NCBI GenBank assembly: GCA_014084085.1
Contig: NPFB01000010.1
Span: 1 to 64,000 of the forward strand
Source: Hondaea fermentalgiana
Taxonomy: Eukaryota > Sar > Bigyra > Thraustochytrida > Thraustochytriidae
Direction: 5' to 3'
Length of the DNA: 64,000 bases
Shown: positions 33,501-40,487 of the stretch, piece by piece
How positions within the stretch are numbered: position 1 is the stretch's first letter
How the letters are laid out: each line of letters begins with the position of its first letter
Translations under genes and position numbers: made by a program
Notes under the pieces: model-generated
Told to the model about the DNA's origin: nothing
Seen by the model: the letters and a program-made list of their open reading frames with translations, nothing else
Databases searched by the model: none

Positions 33501-34311
33501 GGGTGTCTTTCTTCACCAGGAGATGACTCGCTTTGAGCATTTGCGGGCATGTGTGGAGTCTTCTTTGCAGGAACTCGACAAGGCTACACGTGGACTGGTG
33601 GTTATGTCGGCAGAGCTCGAGGACATGTTCCAGCGGCTTTTGTATCAGCGTGTCCCTGCTTCCTGGCATGCAGCGGGTTATCCGTGTCTTAAGCCTTTGG
33701 GAAGCTGGACGAACGACTTCCTCGCGAGGCTTGACTTTTGCCACTGCTGGCTTACGCAGGGACCGCCAACCTCGTACTGGATCTCGTCATTCTTCTTCCC
33801 ACAGGGATTTATTACATCTGTCTTGCAGATGCATGTGCGCAAGACACAGACGCCGATCGACGTTCTGACCATCCGCACGCACCTGACGGCTATTGGATGC
33901 GGGTCTGATGTTAATGGCAGCCCTAGTCTTGCAGGCGTACGAGCGCCCAAGCACGGTGTTTACATTCATGGTCTCTTTATGCAGGGTGCCCGCTTTGACG
34001 CAGAGAGGTCGATGGCGATTCAGGAGTCGTTCCCGAAGGCTCTCTTTGACGAAATGCCACTCATCAATTTGGCCCCCTCACGAACTGACGTGGCGGAGGA
34101 TGAAGAGGAAAAGGAACAAGCTGCGGGTCTTGGGACAAGAAAAGAATACACTTACAGCTGTCCTTTGTACAAGACCTCATTGCGTGCGGGAACGCTCTCC
34201 ACCACAGGCCACTCCACCAATTTTGTCATTGCGCTGGACATTCCATCACAAGTGGACCCGAATCACTGGGTGCGCCGGGGCGTTGCGCTCTTGACAATGC
34301 TAGATGACTAG
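21571..34311 (+). CDS. Axonemal inner-arm dynein heavy chain
   Basis: The protein is 4246 residues from the first in-frame ATG (MDSTFLPDG); the frame is open further upstream only from a GTG. It is the ATPase motor of a flagellar inner arm. The N-terminal tail and linker span about 1-1400. Six AAA modules follow, with P-loops GPAGTGKT (1454), GETGSGKT (1735) and GETGVGKS (2078) in AAA1-3 and the AAA4 form GVGGSGRQ (2480). AAA1 carries the Walker B region CFDEFNRI. The stalk coiled coils flank a microtubule-binding tip at about 2840-2925. The C-terminal domain ends GVALLTMLDD. Length and the YDLVVVQP / FTMSAAGV tail motifs suggest a single-headed inner-arm class, perhaps near DNAH6; that assignment is tentative. 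Low-complexity insertions lie in AAA3 (about 2101-2148) and near 3891-3940 (acidic). The whole gene is one exon. Confidence 0.95.
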   Translation: MDSTFLPDGRRSSNQEDDDPRVETTRVEPAKSPRGLLPSPARKLALGFVPPTAASPRHGSPRRWSPMKQRRAKAPQTPKTIKELNLLQMNDQDLGLGNLGSLPPFNASFSPRPPTQSARTSGTRVLSGPSGVTRFESERGAFSARGRFTTEPSQSSPRSQRDAHESPRARPKISVSELGKAEGIAEYEFSQNVQRSFRTGEDAVSFFALHGANTPLKFVHLNRAPQGKRFRPYDLVVVQPEDVDPEHFTMSAAGVVRIAPGEPSGFTPLSEWMRLSTTFNVISSIRFFKHYLVFKTFHLWRSSIRYNLYNLQRKKLAQRLFLAKKSFCEPLLEVNKFIADMHDVTLLDLRSQKTYEANHFADHQTQKRTHAAKELERIMEKLQHVVERVCTEATRRAKISNEAFQSSIDGSSNPREIKSRSLVALKKERADRVRALKTAMHEASMLGDFIRLADYMCVENLVKMCLRSHKNMLDELMRTSRKNGMFETAVRFTPERELQFVPDCERILALLEDLSASTVRAVGSVPRIIFIRPFKGIVAPLIVDSPDVRNLVVSSSYFNHLRRRMDAKVDADFADAQEYAATFEQLMPIFAYNQDFDFEAYKNRPELELSTIKNDMAVLSAWGKDLEKMRVGNTVGILYVESRKLRGSLHPIIERGLDRMKSLLADLAREKCGTLLEHYKLRIRELDTQPAILREFAAHVKYVQQLKDDTPEMLRNSATVEEMYRLCNTYGARVSSVDMVQFDDLKHFTETFATNRKDAEIFIASKLPEMTQTLDMNIAKLGDQLVQLRQHIQSGVLVNPDTEPKIALDDLEAVRAKLDQFTDLSKTYSQYQELFGIPVYDYKNLRETEDAYQVQFNLWTTIKTWMEKTSAWYHCDFLQLDVETLAQETQIVFKDASLANKRLANAVTQRFLDACTDFKSRVPVVLELGNPSMRPRHWEQIFTALGQPWFPSSTFTLDNLTDYDIFGKSAFVSEISGIASGEAALEASLAKIKQAWDDSRFELLPYRDAKSVYILGGLEEIFTLLEDHQVTLQTMMGSRFLQGVRTEVERWQRKLSLLADTLDEWVACQRNWMYLETIFSADDIQQQLPEEAEKFQMVDRLWKDALLRTKEEPLVIHCISRSMLQSGKGPSAPSAKPGEGKDGAALENPEDSDKLLQRFVYCNQLLDETQKSLENYLETKRSAFPRFYFLSNDELLEILSQTRDPHAVQAHLAKCFDSMKSLHFQPESEAPAASVPNLILGMTSAEGEYVKFDATIDPNGRPVESWLASVEEAMRATLYTRTKDCLKDYSTVSQISRREWIFAHVAQSVLVVDQILWTQNTAAALRDNAVANHYEFSLQQIDAMIQIVRGSLTKLERTLVGALIVLDVHARDVVNQFQKQGIASTSNFEWTRQLRYYYDVDVEDVMVRQTNTSFRYAYEYLGNTPRLVITPLTDLCYMTLTGALHLRFGGAPAGPAGTGKTETTKDLAKALAVQCVVFNCSDGLDYKIMGRFFSGLAQCGSWSCFDEFNRIDIEVLSVIAQQILTIQQGIIHDQTEIDFEGKRIPLNANFGVFITMNPGYAGRTELPDNLKALFRPVAMMVPDYRLIAEIILFSEGFSNALPLSNKMTQLYKLSSEQLSKQDHYDFGMRAVKSVLVAAGNLKRMEPDTSEDLLLIRAMRDSNVPKFLEHDLDLFKGILGDLFPGLQVPFVDYGDLQEAIEAEIVREGLSPVPSFVRKVIQVHETQLVRHGMMLVGETGSGKTTNARILAKALTSLAKRRRPDAPEDAFIQQVQRIILNPKSITAGELYGMFNDLTGEWKDGLVPHIVRSVIREESGRKWIVFDGPVDAVWIENMNTVLDDNKTLCLANSERIKIPSSVHMLFEVQDLAVASPATVSRCGMVYMQQLHIGQAARVDAWARSIGLEDMIPSQASRLCKLIKERLPAGIAFVRRECTVNIPTSEAHVLANFLKLMTSLLAFQDVVESHASLERLVNMLFVFCFAWSVGADIDGKDQARFSEYTIRELAPLLDGAGKMENVFNYFVEPSSAAFIPWSRAVPTFEYQMTTPYFDLLVPTPETTKYTYLLRLMALNKNNALIMGETGVGKSVIISQFLQRICAEEAVIPSSGAGPQDGDLQSGLLGSETISDRKPSLHRGTSLRFSRLRNNRSSEFTHAIINYSAQTHPHNVSEILEANLEKKRKTLLGPPGGKRMLLFVDDLNMPTLETYGAQPPNELLRQIIDQGGFYDTEKLFFKSVLDVNIMAACAPPGGGRSHVPARLLRHFNTLWMPQLASSSLQSIFEAILGGFLNAELPVYAELAAPLVRASITVYESVLKEMLPTPSKSHYTFNLRDLSKVVQGVLMVRAPACQDRNTLLRLWMHEEARVFRDRLLCVEDRTWFDETCADALRAFVTGLEAATPEGSEQSALVFGTLKQQDSRAYELVASSWEEVTALAGLLTDHLDEYNMTFPTRMDLVFFRDAILHVARICRVLSQPRGNALLIGVGGSGRQSLTRLATFICGYACEAIEMTRGYGPADFHESLRGILLQAGCEEKHVTFLFSDTQIAHESFLEDINNLLNSGQVPNLFEPEDREKILSAMRPIAKAKGRSEARDDLLALFTDRVREQLHVVLAFSPIGSAFRARCRKFPSLVNCCTIDWFDPWPQDALYSVARFFLIQNDRALGIEAYVDPLCQMCVHIHKSVEEASVAFQEEMGRYNYTTPTSYLELIRAYKSMLAQQREAVSQRLARYQNGLSKLKETEEVVAGLQETLTDLVPNLEKAQADTSALLERLAADQEVADAAKEVATKDEAVAQEVAAEVNKIKVECQTDLDEAMPAYESAVQALDLLDKKSIQEVKSFAQPPELVAFTMEAVCILLGVKPDWASAKKVLNDLNFLQRLIDFDKDNIDPKKIRKLAKYVNEPDFNAEKMKSVSSAACSLCMWVHAIVKYDSVCKNIAPKKAKLAEAEANLATVEKELAQKRENLSAITAKLEALQLQYDESLQNKKDIEAKAQNTEVQLERAQKLIYGLADEKVRWTELEATLQVDLKNLVGNMILATGSIAYLGPFTASFRARLAKGWAQLCRKKNIPVQNTEVSVERLLADPVAVRQWHIDGLPADRFSTENGIIATSARRWPLLIDPQGQANKWVRNTYAQRGDGGPGKDANELQVIKLSNSDFLRSLENAVRFGSPVLLENVGETLDATLEPILLKQTFKRAGQLLLRIGDSDVPYSEEFKLFITTKLPNPHYMPEVMVKVTVINFTVTLSGLEDQLLVDVVRCERPDLEQKNDELVVSIANDKRALKDIEDKILQMLANSSGNILDDEELIEELGKSKITSQAISARMDETALTTEEINAARNVYRPVAKRGSVLYFVIASLPAIDPMYQFSLQYFSKLFVLVIESAEQESDVDRRILQLLDVITAKVYANICRGLFERDKLVFSFKMAVEIWRNDGRIPEVEWRQFLVGCLEPESGSAAGTQESAADPPEYLPDKRAWVELCACDAQMPAFTGLLASMQHENDGAAWADWCEAESPHECELPGDWESQVSPFQRLLLVRALRKEKLRAATWHFVAKALGPSYADSPPFDLHGAYADSTAVTPIIFILSPGADINDYFLEIARECGKSGARTKMISLGQGQGPIAERLIVEGRETGDWVCLQNCHLAVSWLSRLEQLLEAVDPQQVHPEHRLWLTSDPSPKFPVAVLQNGIKITNEPPRGLRANMARSFADLSADEYLAGSPTWKRLLYGLVFYNALILERRKFGAVGWNIPYGWMNSDMKTAMMQLKLYLAESDSNGDEIPFQTLLTMVGDVTYGGRITDRMDQRTNRSILMQFFNPEILADGYSLVGDAEGIKSAPSSSSVHQPGVYEVKAGESLEIVQSAIANLPSTDRPPLFGLHSNADITFQQNETNEMLATLIASQVEDGEAGTSGPGDNDDLEEAETSDLQPTGQQDGMEAGAESDNEVVARLAGQILERVQRMPHLSRYDPNASPETFALLDGRVNSLGVFLHQEMTRFEHLRACVESSLQELDKATRGLVVMSAELEDMFQRLLYQRVPASWHAAGYPCLKPLGSWTNDFLARLDFCHCWLTQGPPTSYWISSFFFPQGFITSVLQMHVRKTQTPIDVLTIRTHLTAIGCGSDVNGSPSLAGVRAPKHGVYIHGLFMQGARFDAERSMAIQESFPKALFDEMPLINLAPSRTDVAEDEEEKEQAAGLGTRKEYTYSCPLYKTSLRAGTLSTTGHSTNFVIALDIPSQVDPNHWVRRGVALLTMLDD

Positions 34312-34567
34312 ACCTAATAACATGGCCTTGGGCACAACACACAATAGATGACTTTTTGCAGATTTTTCTCTCTTGCTAAAAGAAAATCCATGAGATCGTT
34401 GTTGTTTCCGATGTTCGTGGCGATGAGGTCCTGCATGTGGGTGTGTCATTTAAAGACATACCGGAAGATCTCGCCTGAATTTCTTGATTGATTGGCATGG
34501 CGTCCAAGTTCTTTGAAATCAATCATGAAATAGGAGAATACAACAAATACATAAAAAGAATGATAAT

Positions 34568-37363
34568 CTACGCGAGGACCTCCCGAATAGTCTTGGCCAC
34601 GTGTGCGGCCTCAGGGAGATGCAAGACACAGGGTTTGCCAAGCGGGGCCGCGCACTCGAACGTTGAATGAGGTGCGGGATTCTCCCCTGTGAAAACGTGG
34701 GTCCAATTTCCTTCTGGAATGTAGCATGGACGTGAAAACTTGTTCGCGCTAAATACAGGACACACGAGAAGGTTCGAACCAAGCAGAAACTGGTCGTGCG
34801 CCTTGCGTGCGCGAGGGTCATGAGGAAATTCCAAAAACAGATGTCGCGCCAGGGGGGCACCCGTTCTGTAGGCCAGCTGCATGAGAGGCTTCTTCACCAG
34901 CGCAAAGAGCTCGCGGTGCAGACGGGCAAATCGCGCAAAGTGATCAATGACCTCCGGATCGACAGCCTGCGCAGAAATGTCAGGAAGCACGCCTTCATGC
35001 GTTCGGAAGATTGCATCGGAAAAGACATTCATTTCAGCCCAGCGCATGAAGAGTTCTGGAGAGCGCTTGACGCGAATCACGCCAAAGCGGTCAAACATTG
35101 TATACCCGCCAATGTCGCTGTGCGAGAGACTAAAGCCAGAAAAGCCAGCAGAGAGAACGCCCGTGAGAGCGCTGCGCATGCCGTCGTGGTGATCAAAGGT
35201 TGTCATCTGGTCCCCCATCCACATGAGCGTGCTGGCGCCTGGCGAACGGCCGCCAGCAGCACGCATGAAGAAGACAGCATTTTCGGCTAAAAACTCGTTG
35301 GCCTCAATCGCCTTGCGGCAGGTCTTGGCCCAAAGCACGGGGAATTCGTTGTGCATTGAGCTTGCATCGCCCGAGTGCAGCGTCGCATCGAGCGGAAGAG
35401 ACTCGGCAAAGTCAGCCATAAATCCCAGAACGCCATGCACGTTATTGAAGCTGTCCGAGGCGCGAAACATGCGCTTGAGAATGACTTGGTCAACATACCA
35501 ATCCTGGCAGCGCGGATTTGTGAGATCAATGGTGGCAAAGGTGAAATCTGGTGTGGCGCTGGCCTGGATCTGCACAGAGTGGCCGTCGGCATTCTTGATG
35601 AGGCAGTTCTCTGCCAGAGCCTCCTGATAGAGCGTGACGCTCTCGTTTGAGGCGCCGCCTGTATTGGCAAGGTAGGCGTTGATGTACGAGAGGACGTAGA
35701 TTTTGTCGTCTGCGAGTTCGCGGAGGAGAAGATCCCATCCCGGATAGTGGGCGTGAGAGACCTCCCAGTTCCACTGCAAACGACGACCAAAGTCCGTCTC
35801 GCGCTTCCCGGTCCAGTCCTGGAGCCAAAGCGCCGCGAGCGGAACATGAGCGGCTTTGAGCGTTGCGACATGGTTGCGAACTTTTTCCGTCCCTCCTTGG
35901 AGCCCGAGAATTGCGCCATTGCCGACCCAGTCGGGAAGGGGGCGCATGCGACCAGCGTGCTCGCGCGTGTAGGTTTCAATGATTTTAAGTGGCGAGCTCC
36001 GCACCACAAAGGCGCCTTTGACACTTGAAGCATTGACCTCGACTGTGATGGCGTCGGGACGGGTCAGGTCGAAGAGCGCAAAATCTGTCGTGGAAAGATA
36101 CATGGAGCGCATGGCGCTTGTGAGGTAAAAGGGGGCCGGCGCATAGGAAGTCTGCCAGCTCCCTGCAGCGCGCTTGACGAAGAAGTTGACCAAGTACGAA
36201 ATGGGCTGAAGACCGCGCCCAATACCTTGTTCCTGCGTGAAGATTGGCACGCACCCTCCCTTCATGTCCATGTACGAATACTGGATTCCAAAACCGTAGA
36301 CACTTTCTGCTGCGGATGACTGATGGCGAATATAGGCTCGGCGAAGGGGCGAACCATGCGCGGAACCGTTTACTTCGCTTTCACTGGCAAGGGCTTGCGC
36401 GGAAAAAGAAATGTGATCAGAACCGGATGCCTCGAGACGAAATTCGTACGGGATTTCAGCCGATGCAGCAACGCCCACTCTGCCCTTCGTGCCTTTGTCA
36501 CCATTACTCTGCTGGGAATGTGCAAAGACAAGAACGCCCCGAACGCTCACTGTGAGGTCTGTGGAGCGCTCGATGGCGTCGATGGTTTGACGGACACTAA
36601 GGTCATGCGCGAGGTCCTGGAAAGCGTAAAGCCCCATTTCTTCATCATTTGGTGCCGCGAAGGATCCTTGTCGGGCGCCCACGAAGAAAGCCTCGGACGG
36701 CAGATTGGCAAATACACTACGGCGTGCAGGCCCGGCGGTCAACTCCAGCGTACCACGTGCAGCGTCGACCTGGAGTTGGAAGGCGCCGAGCTCGAGTGTT
36801 GTACTTTCAACGCGAATTTCGAGGTCGCTCGGCGTTTGGAGCTGAGCAAAGCACTGCGCGTCCGAAGCCGAGGTCTGGAAGACAAAGGCAAGGATTCCGA
36901 TTGCCAAAACGACAGCTGCATAGTTGTGCGAGGCATCACGGTTTCCGCCCTGGTCTTCATTCCGGTCAGCACGCTTGGATTGCGGCGCCGCAGCTGCTGC
37001 GAGGAGCGCACACGAGAGGCCCATACAGGCGGTGGACATGCGGATGGCGTCGAGAGAGAGCGTAAAGTCTGGGTCCACCGCAATGGATGCAAGAACGCCT
37101 GCACAGAGCCCTGTCGTGGAGATTGTGCCCGCAAGTTTGAAGGCATGGGACGCGATGAGTCCTGCGCTCAGCACGGCGCTGACAAAGAGCATTGTCACTG
37201 CGAGCACAGAGCTTATTGACACCATTTCGATGGCCTCGTGCGGGTACACAGTCAGGCCTACCATGGTGTGAAGCACGAAAATATGGTCGAGCAGGCCGCC
37301 TCCGAAGCAGAGTGCTGCCGACGCCGCGCACGCAGCAGCGGCCAAGGACCTGAGCGACGCCAT
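34568..37363 (-). CDS. GH31 glycosidase, sulfoquinovosidase-like, with multi-pass membrane N-terminus
   Basis: The protein is 931 residues from the ATG at 37363 (AGC before it, G after: a good eukaryotic context). The frame stays open to 37753 but only from a GTG. Residues 1-165 hold four or five hydrophobic segments (about 5-35, 47-70, 74-93, 102-120, 143-162). The rest is a GH31 alpha-glycosidase closely resembling bacterial YihQ, which cleaves sulfoquinovose from sulfolipid glycosides. Key residues fit: nucleophile Asp651 in GFMADFAESLP, acid/base Asp718 in MWMGDQ, and Gln515, Arg528, Trp531 and Tyr754 at the positions of the YihQ sulfonate-pocket residues Gln288, Arg301, Trp304 and Tyr508. 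The Asp-Asp and Asp-Tyr spacings (67 and 36) equal those I recall for YihQ. The catalytic domain probably faces a lumen or the outside; topology is inferred. Confidence 0.88.
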   Translation of the reverse strand: MASLRSLAAAACAASAALCFGGGLLDHIFVLHTMVGLTVYPHEAIEMVSISSVLAVTMLFVSAVLSAGLIASHAFKLAGTISTTGLCAGVLASIAVDPDFTLSLDAIRMSTACMGLSCALLAAAAAPQSKRADRNEDQGGNRDASHNYAAVVLAIGILAFVFQTSASDAQCFAQLQTPSDLEIRVESTTLELGAFQLQVDAARGTLELTAGPARRSVFANLPSEAFFVGARQGSFAAPNDEEMGLYAFQDLAHDLSVRQTIDAIERSTDLTVSVRGVLVFAHSQQSNGDKGTKGRVGVAASAEIPYEFRLEASGSDHISFSAQALASESEVNGSAHGSPLRRAYIRHQSSAAESVYGFGIQYSYMDMKGGCVPIFTQEQGIGRGLQPISYLVNFFVKRAAGSWQTSYAPAPFYLTSAMRSMYLSTTDFALFDLTRPDAITVEVNASSVKGAFVVRSSPLKIIETYTREHAGRMRPLPDWVGNGAILGLQGGTEKVRNHVATLKAAHVPLAALWLQDWTGKRETDFGRRLQWNWEVSHAHYPGWDLLLRELADDKIYVLSYINAYLANTGGASNESVTLYQEALAENCLIKNADGHSVQIQASATPDFTFATIDLTNPRCQDWYVDQVILKRMFRASDSFNNVHGVLGFMADFAESLPLDATLHSGDASSMHNEFPVLWAKTCRKAIEANEFLAENAVFFMRAAGGRSPGASTLMWMGDQMTTFDHHDGMRSALTGVLSAGFSGFSLSHSDIGGYTMFDRFGVIRVKRSPELFMRWAEMNVFSDAIFRTHEGVLPDISAQAVDPEVIDHFARFARLHRELFALVKKPLMQLAYRTGAPLARHLFLEFPHDPRARKAHDQFLLGSNLLVCPVFSANKFSRPCYIPEGNWTHVFTGENPAPHSTFECAAPLGKPCVLHLPEAAHVAKTIREVLA

Positions 37364-37908
37364 GCTGCCCGAGCTTTGCTCGGCCGCTGCCACGGCGTCT
37401 TCTCCTTCTGCTGCCCCTTCCCCCTCCTTCTCCTCGTCGTCCTTTACCGGAGGGGTTTCCGACTTTGTCGATTTGGTCTTGGGGCTTTCTCTTCTTCTCT
37501 TTGCCGAGTCTCTGCAGGGTCCAGCCGCTCGCTCGCTCGCTCGCTCGCTCGCTTGCTGGTCCTTGGCGAAGCTCGCTCGACCTTTTGGCAGGGTTCGCCG
37601 TTTGCTCGCGCTGCTCTGCCCTGGCGCGCTTGCTTGGTCGCTGGCGCGGCTCGGGACTCCTCGCCCGGGCAGGCAGGCAGGCAGGCCCTGGGGCCCAGCT
37701 AGTGCGCGCGCTACAAGTCTCCTCCCACCAGGCCCACTCACACGCTCGCTCACCGAGGGAGGTCATCAAGTTGCGAGCCGCTCAGCTTGCAGCTGCTGCA
37801 GGCTGCTGCTTGCCGCGCTCGATCGATTCCTGGCAGCGGCTGCTGTGCTGCTGGTTGGCACGATCATGCCAAGCCAAGCCCAGCCGCGCCACGCCAAGCC
37901 ATGCCGTG

Positions 37909-37956
37909 CTCTGCTCCGCTCTGCTCTGCTCTGCTCTGCTCTGCTCTGCTATGCTA
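37909..37956. repeat. CTGCT pentanucleotide microsatellite
   Basis: About nine copies of CTGCT, one altered, running into ATGCT units. The same unit recurs at 61604-61629. Confidence 0.85.
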
Positions 37957-37979
37957 TGTCACAGAACCACCGTGCCAAG

Positions 37980-38092
37980 GCATCGCATCGCATCGCATCG
38001 CGCCACGCCATGTCGTGCCATGCCATGCCATGCCATGCCATGCCACGCCTCACATCCCGCGGCATGCCTCGCCGTGCCATGCCATGCCATGC
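37980..38092. repeat. GCATC and TGCCA pentanucleotide arrays
   Basis: Four GCATC units at 37980-38001 are followed by five or more TGCCA units at about 38006-38050, and another short TGCCA run at 38075-38092. Confidence 0.85.
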
Positions 38093-38740
38093 CCAGACAG
38101 ACAGTGTAGTGTGGCCCGCCGGCCCGCGCCGCACCCATCGCGCCAGCCAGGCACATCCCATCTCGCCTCATCTCGCCGCGCCTCCGGCGTCGCCCGCGCT
38201 TGCGCCGCGCGCCTCCTGCGCCCCGATCTCGGCCGCCACTTCACGAGCTTGTGCTGACCAGCGCAGTCCAGCGCCTGCCAGCTAGTCCCTGCCGTGGCGA
38301 CTGCCTGCCTGGCACGATGGGTGCGCTCGCGGGAGGAAGAGGGGCACCCGCACGCGCCGGCGGCCCGCGTCGATGGCGCCCTCGACGGTCTTGTACGCGC
38401 CGGCCCCGGCGCGCGCCGTAGTGCCGATGCGGGAGTGGATGGGCTACCCCCTCCGCGGGTTCGCCGCGAAGCTCGGGAGCGTGTCCACGATGTGCACAAG
38501 GGGTGCATTCTGCGATAGTAGTTTTTTAAGGTGGTTGTTTATGGAAAGGTGAGAAAGATGCGATGGACACTCGGGGAAGAGAATGGTCAGGAGGTAAGGT
38601 GGGTAGTAGATCCAGCATTCGATGATCATCCCTTTAGCAGAACAAGAAGCACGCGACGACCTCGTTGCTGCGCAGATCAGGTACGTGTCCGGCGCTTCGA
38701 GGAGAGAGCTCGCTCGTCGGCTGGCCGGCTGGCAGGCTCG

Positions 38741-38780
38741 CCCGCCCGCCCGCCCGCCCGCCCGCCCGCCCGCCCGCCCG
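38741..38780. repeat. CCCG tetranucleotide array
   Basis: Ten uninterrupted copies of CCCG, about 320 bp upstream of the Serinc start codon. Confidence 0.9.
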
Positions 38781-39095
38781 CGTCCGGAGCACGTTCGGTC
38801 GGATCGGATCGAATTGGATTGGACAGGTCGGTCAGTCTCGGCCGACGGCTCGTTCGTGCGCCCTCGATCGAGCGAGCGGCGCGGAGCACGCCTGTCTGTC
38901 TCTCTGCCAACGACCAAGCCGAGCCCGCAAACCCGTCTCGAAGCCGAGGCAACCTCGATCAACACGTAGAGCGCGCGTGTCTAGCGTCGCTGCCGCGTTT
39001 GGAGCGTACTTCGTAGGTACGCAGCCGGCCGACTAGCTCGCTCGCTCGCTCGCTTGCCCGCCCATTTGTGAGGAAGGAAAGAAGGAGCGGAGAAA

Positions 39096-40487
39096 ATGGG
39101 CAGCCTCGTGAGCACAGCGGCGTCGCTGGCGTCCATCGCCTGCAACACGGTCGTCTGCGCGACGACCTGCGCAAGCTGCTGCATGAACGCAGCGGGGTCG
39201 CTGAGCCTGCGCACGGCCAAGATCTTTTACGTGCTTTTGCTTGGGCTCGCCACGTTGCTGGCGCTATTTTTTAGATACAATGGCGATGATCTTGGACTTG
39301 ATCTGGGCGCCTGGCAAGTTCATTGCTCGTCCAAGGACGACAAGCACAGTCTCATGCCGGGCTCCAGCCTCGCCGGGTACACGCTCCGCGAAGACGCCGA
39401 CTATTACATCTACTGCAAGGGAGACGCCGCCGTGTACCGCATCAGCGCGGTCCTGGCGGGATTTTTCGCGATCATGACGGTGCTCTCCTTTCTCGATGGC
39501 GGACGCACGACGCGAGGCTGGTGGGCTTTCAAGCTCTTTGGCCTCTTTTTCGCCCTCCTCATTTCCTTCTTTGTCTCGAACTCGTTCTTTGACAACTCGG
39601 GCTACGCATGGCTCGCGCGCATCGGCTCGGTGGGCTTCTTGCTGCTCCAGATTCTCATTCTTATCGACTTTAGCTACGACATCAACGACCGCATGGTCGA
39701 GCTGGCGTTTCCTGCAGCGGGCGAAGAGAACCGTTTCTGGCTCTTTGCCATTCTCGGCTCGGCCGCTGTGCTCTACCTCGTCTCGCTTGTCGGCATTCCT
39801 CTGCTCTTTACCTTTTTTGGAGAATGCGCGCCCGGCGTTGTGTTTTCGTCCATCACCCTTCTTGGCATCATCGTCTTCACGGGACTCACTCTCTTTCGCG
39901 ACCGTATTGTTGGCGAGGAAGGCGCTATTCTGCCGGCTGCGGTTGTCGGCGCCTACAGCACTTACCTTGCCTGGTCTTCGCTGTCGTCGCACCCAGACCC
40001 TGTCTGCGCCCCGGGCCATGACACCAGCTCGCACCACCTTGCCAACCTCATCATTGGCATTATTATCGCCACGGTGTCTCTCATGTGGACCACGCTCTCC
40101 GTGTCTGATTCCATCGAAGGTCTCGTTTCCGGCTCGGACAACATGCGCAACACTGAGGCTGCTACTCCTCTCTACACTGTTGAGAGCGAGAGTGGCGCTG
40201 AGTCGCGCGTGGAATCTGGCGGACTCGAGCATGCCGAAATGGACGATTCTGCTTCTACGGAGCGCATCTGGATCTTCCACCTTGTTCTGATGGGCGCTTC
40301 CATGTACATGGGCATGCTTCTCACCAACTGGGGCGCCTCGGATAATGCGCATGGCAACGAAACCGGTACCATTGGCCTTGCCACCATGTGGGTCAAGATT
40401 GCCACCCAATGGCTCACCATGCTTCTCTACATTTGGACTTTGGTGGCGCCTCGCGTTCTTGGCGAGTACCGCGACTTTGACTACTGA
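39096..40487 (+). CDS. Serinc/TMS1-family multi-pass membrane protein
   Basis: The protein is 463 residues with about ten hydrophobic segments. The Cys-rich N-terminus (CASCCMNAAGSLSLRTAKI), the central QILILIDFSYDINDRMV segment and the C-terminal WVKIATQWLTMLLYIWTLVA are diagnostic of the Serinc (TDE1/TMS1) family. These are eukaryotic membrane proteins linked to serine-containing lipids and, in animals, to lipid scrambling. The length is normal for the family. The ATG at 39096 sits in an A-rich context (GAAAATGG). An acidic Ser/Glu-rich loop lies at about residues 345-390. It is followed on the same strand by the TRM61 gene after 495 bp with no evident relation. Confidence 0.93.
   Translation: MGSLVSTAASLASIACNTVVCATTCASCCMNAAGSLSLRTAKIFYVLLLGLATLLALFFRYNGDDLGLDLGAWQVHCSSKDDKHSLMPGSSLAGYTLREDADYYIYCKGDAAVYRISAVLAGFFAIMTVLSFLDGGRTTRGWWAFKLFGLFFALLISFFVSNSFFDNSGYAWLARIGSVGFLLLQILILIDFSYDINDRMVELAFPAAGEENRFWLFAILGSAAVLYLVSLVGIPLLFTFFGECAPGVVFSSITLLGIIVFTGLTLFRDRIVGEEGAILPAAVVGAYSTYLAWSSLSSHPDPVCAPGHDTSSHHLANLIIGIIIATVSLMWTTLSVSDSIEGLVSGSDNMRNTEAATPLYTVESESGAESRVESGGLEHAEMDDSASTERIWIFHLVLMGASMYMGMLLTNWGASDNAHGNETGTIGLATMWVKIATQWLTMLLYIWTLVAPRVLGEYRDFDY

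Larger units (their letters stand above)
37364..39095. other. Divergent intergenic region rich in microsatellites
   Basis: It lies between the GH31 gene (minus) and the Serinc gene (plus). It holds GCTC repeats (37527-37552), GGCA repeats (37672-37685), a CTGCT array (37909-37956), GCATC and TGCCA arrays (37980-38092), and a CCCG array (38741-38780). Long open frames across it are repeat translations. No gene is supported. Confidence 0.55.

Noticed and set aside
37364..37753. N-terminal extension of the GH31 protein to 37753
   Set aside because: It has no ATG (it begins with GTG), contains repeat-encoded Ser-Glu-Arg-Ala runs, and the ATG at 37363 has a good context.
37362..38285. 307-codon plus-strand frame upstream of the GH31 gene
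   Set aside because: It translates CTGCT, GCATC and TGCCA arrays and runs antisense to the GH31 N-terminal extension.
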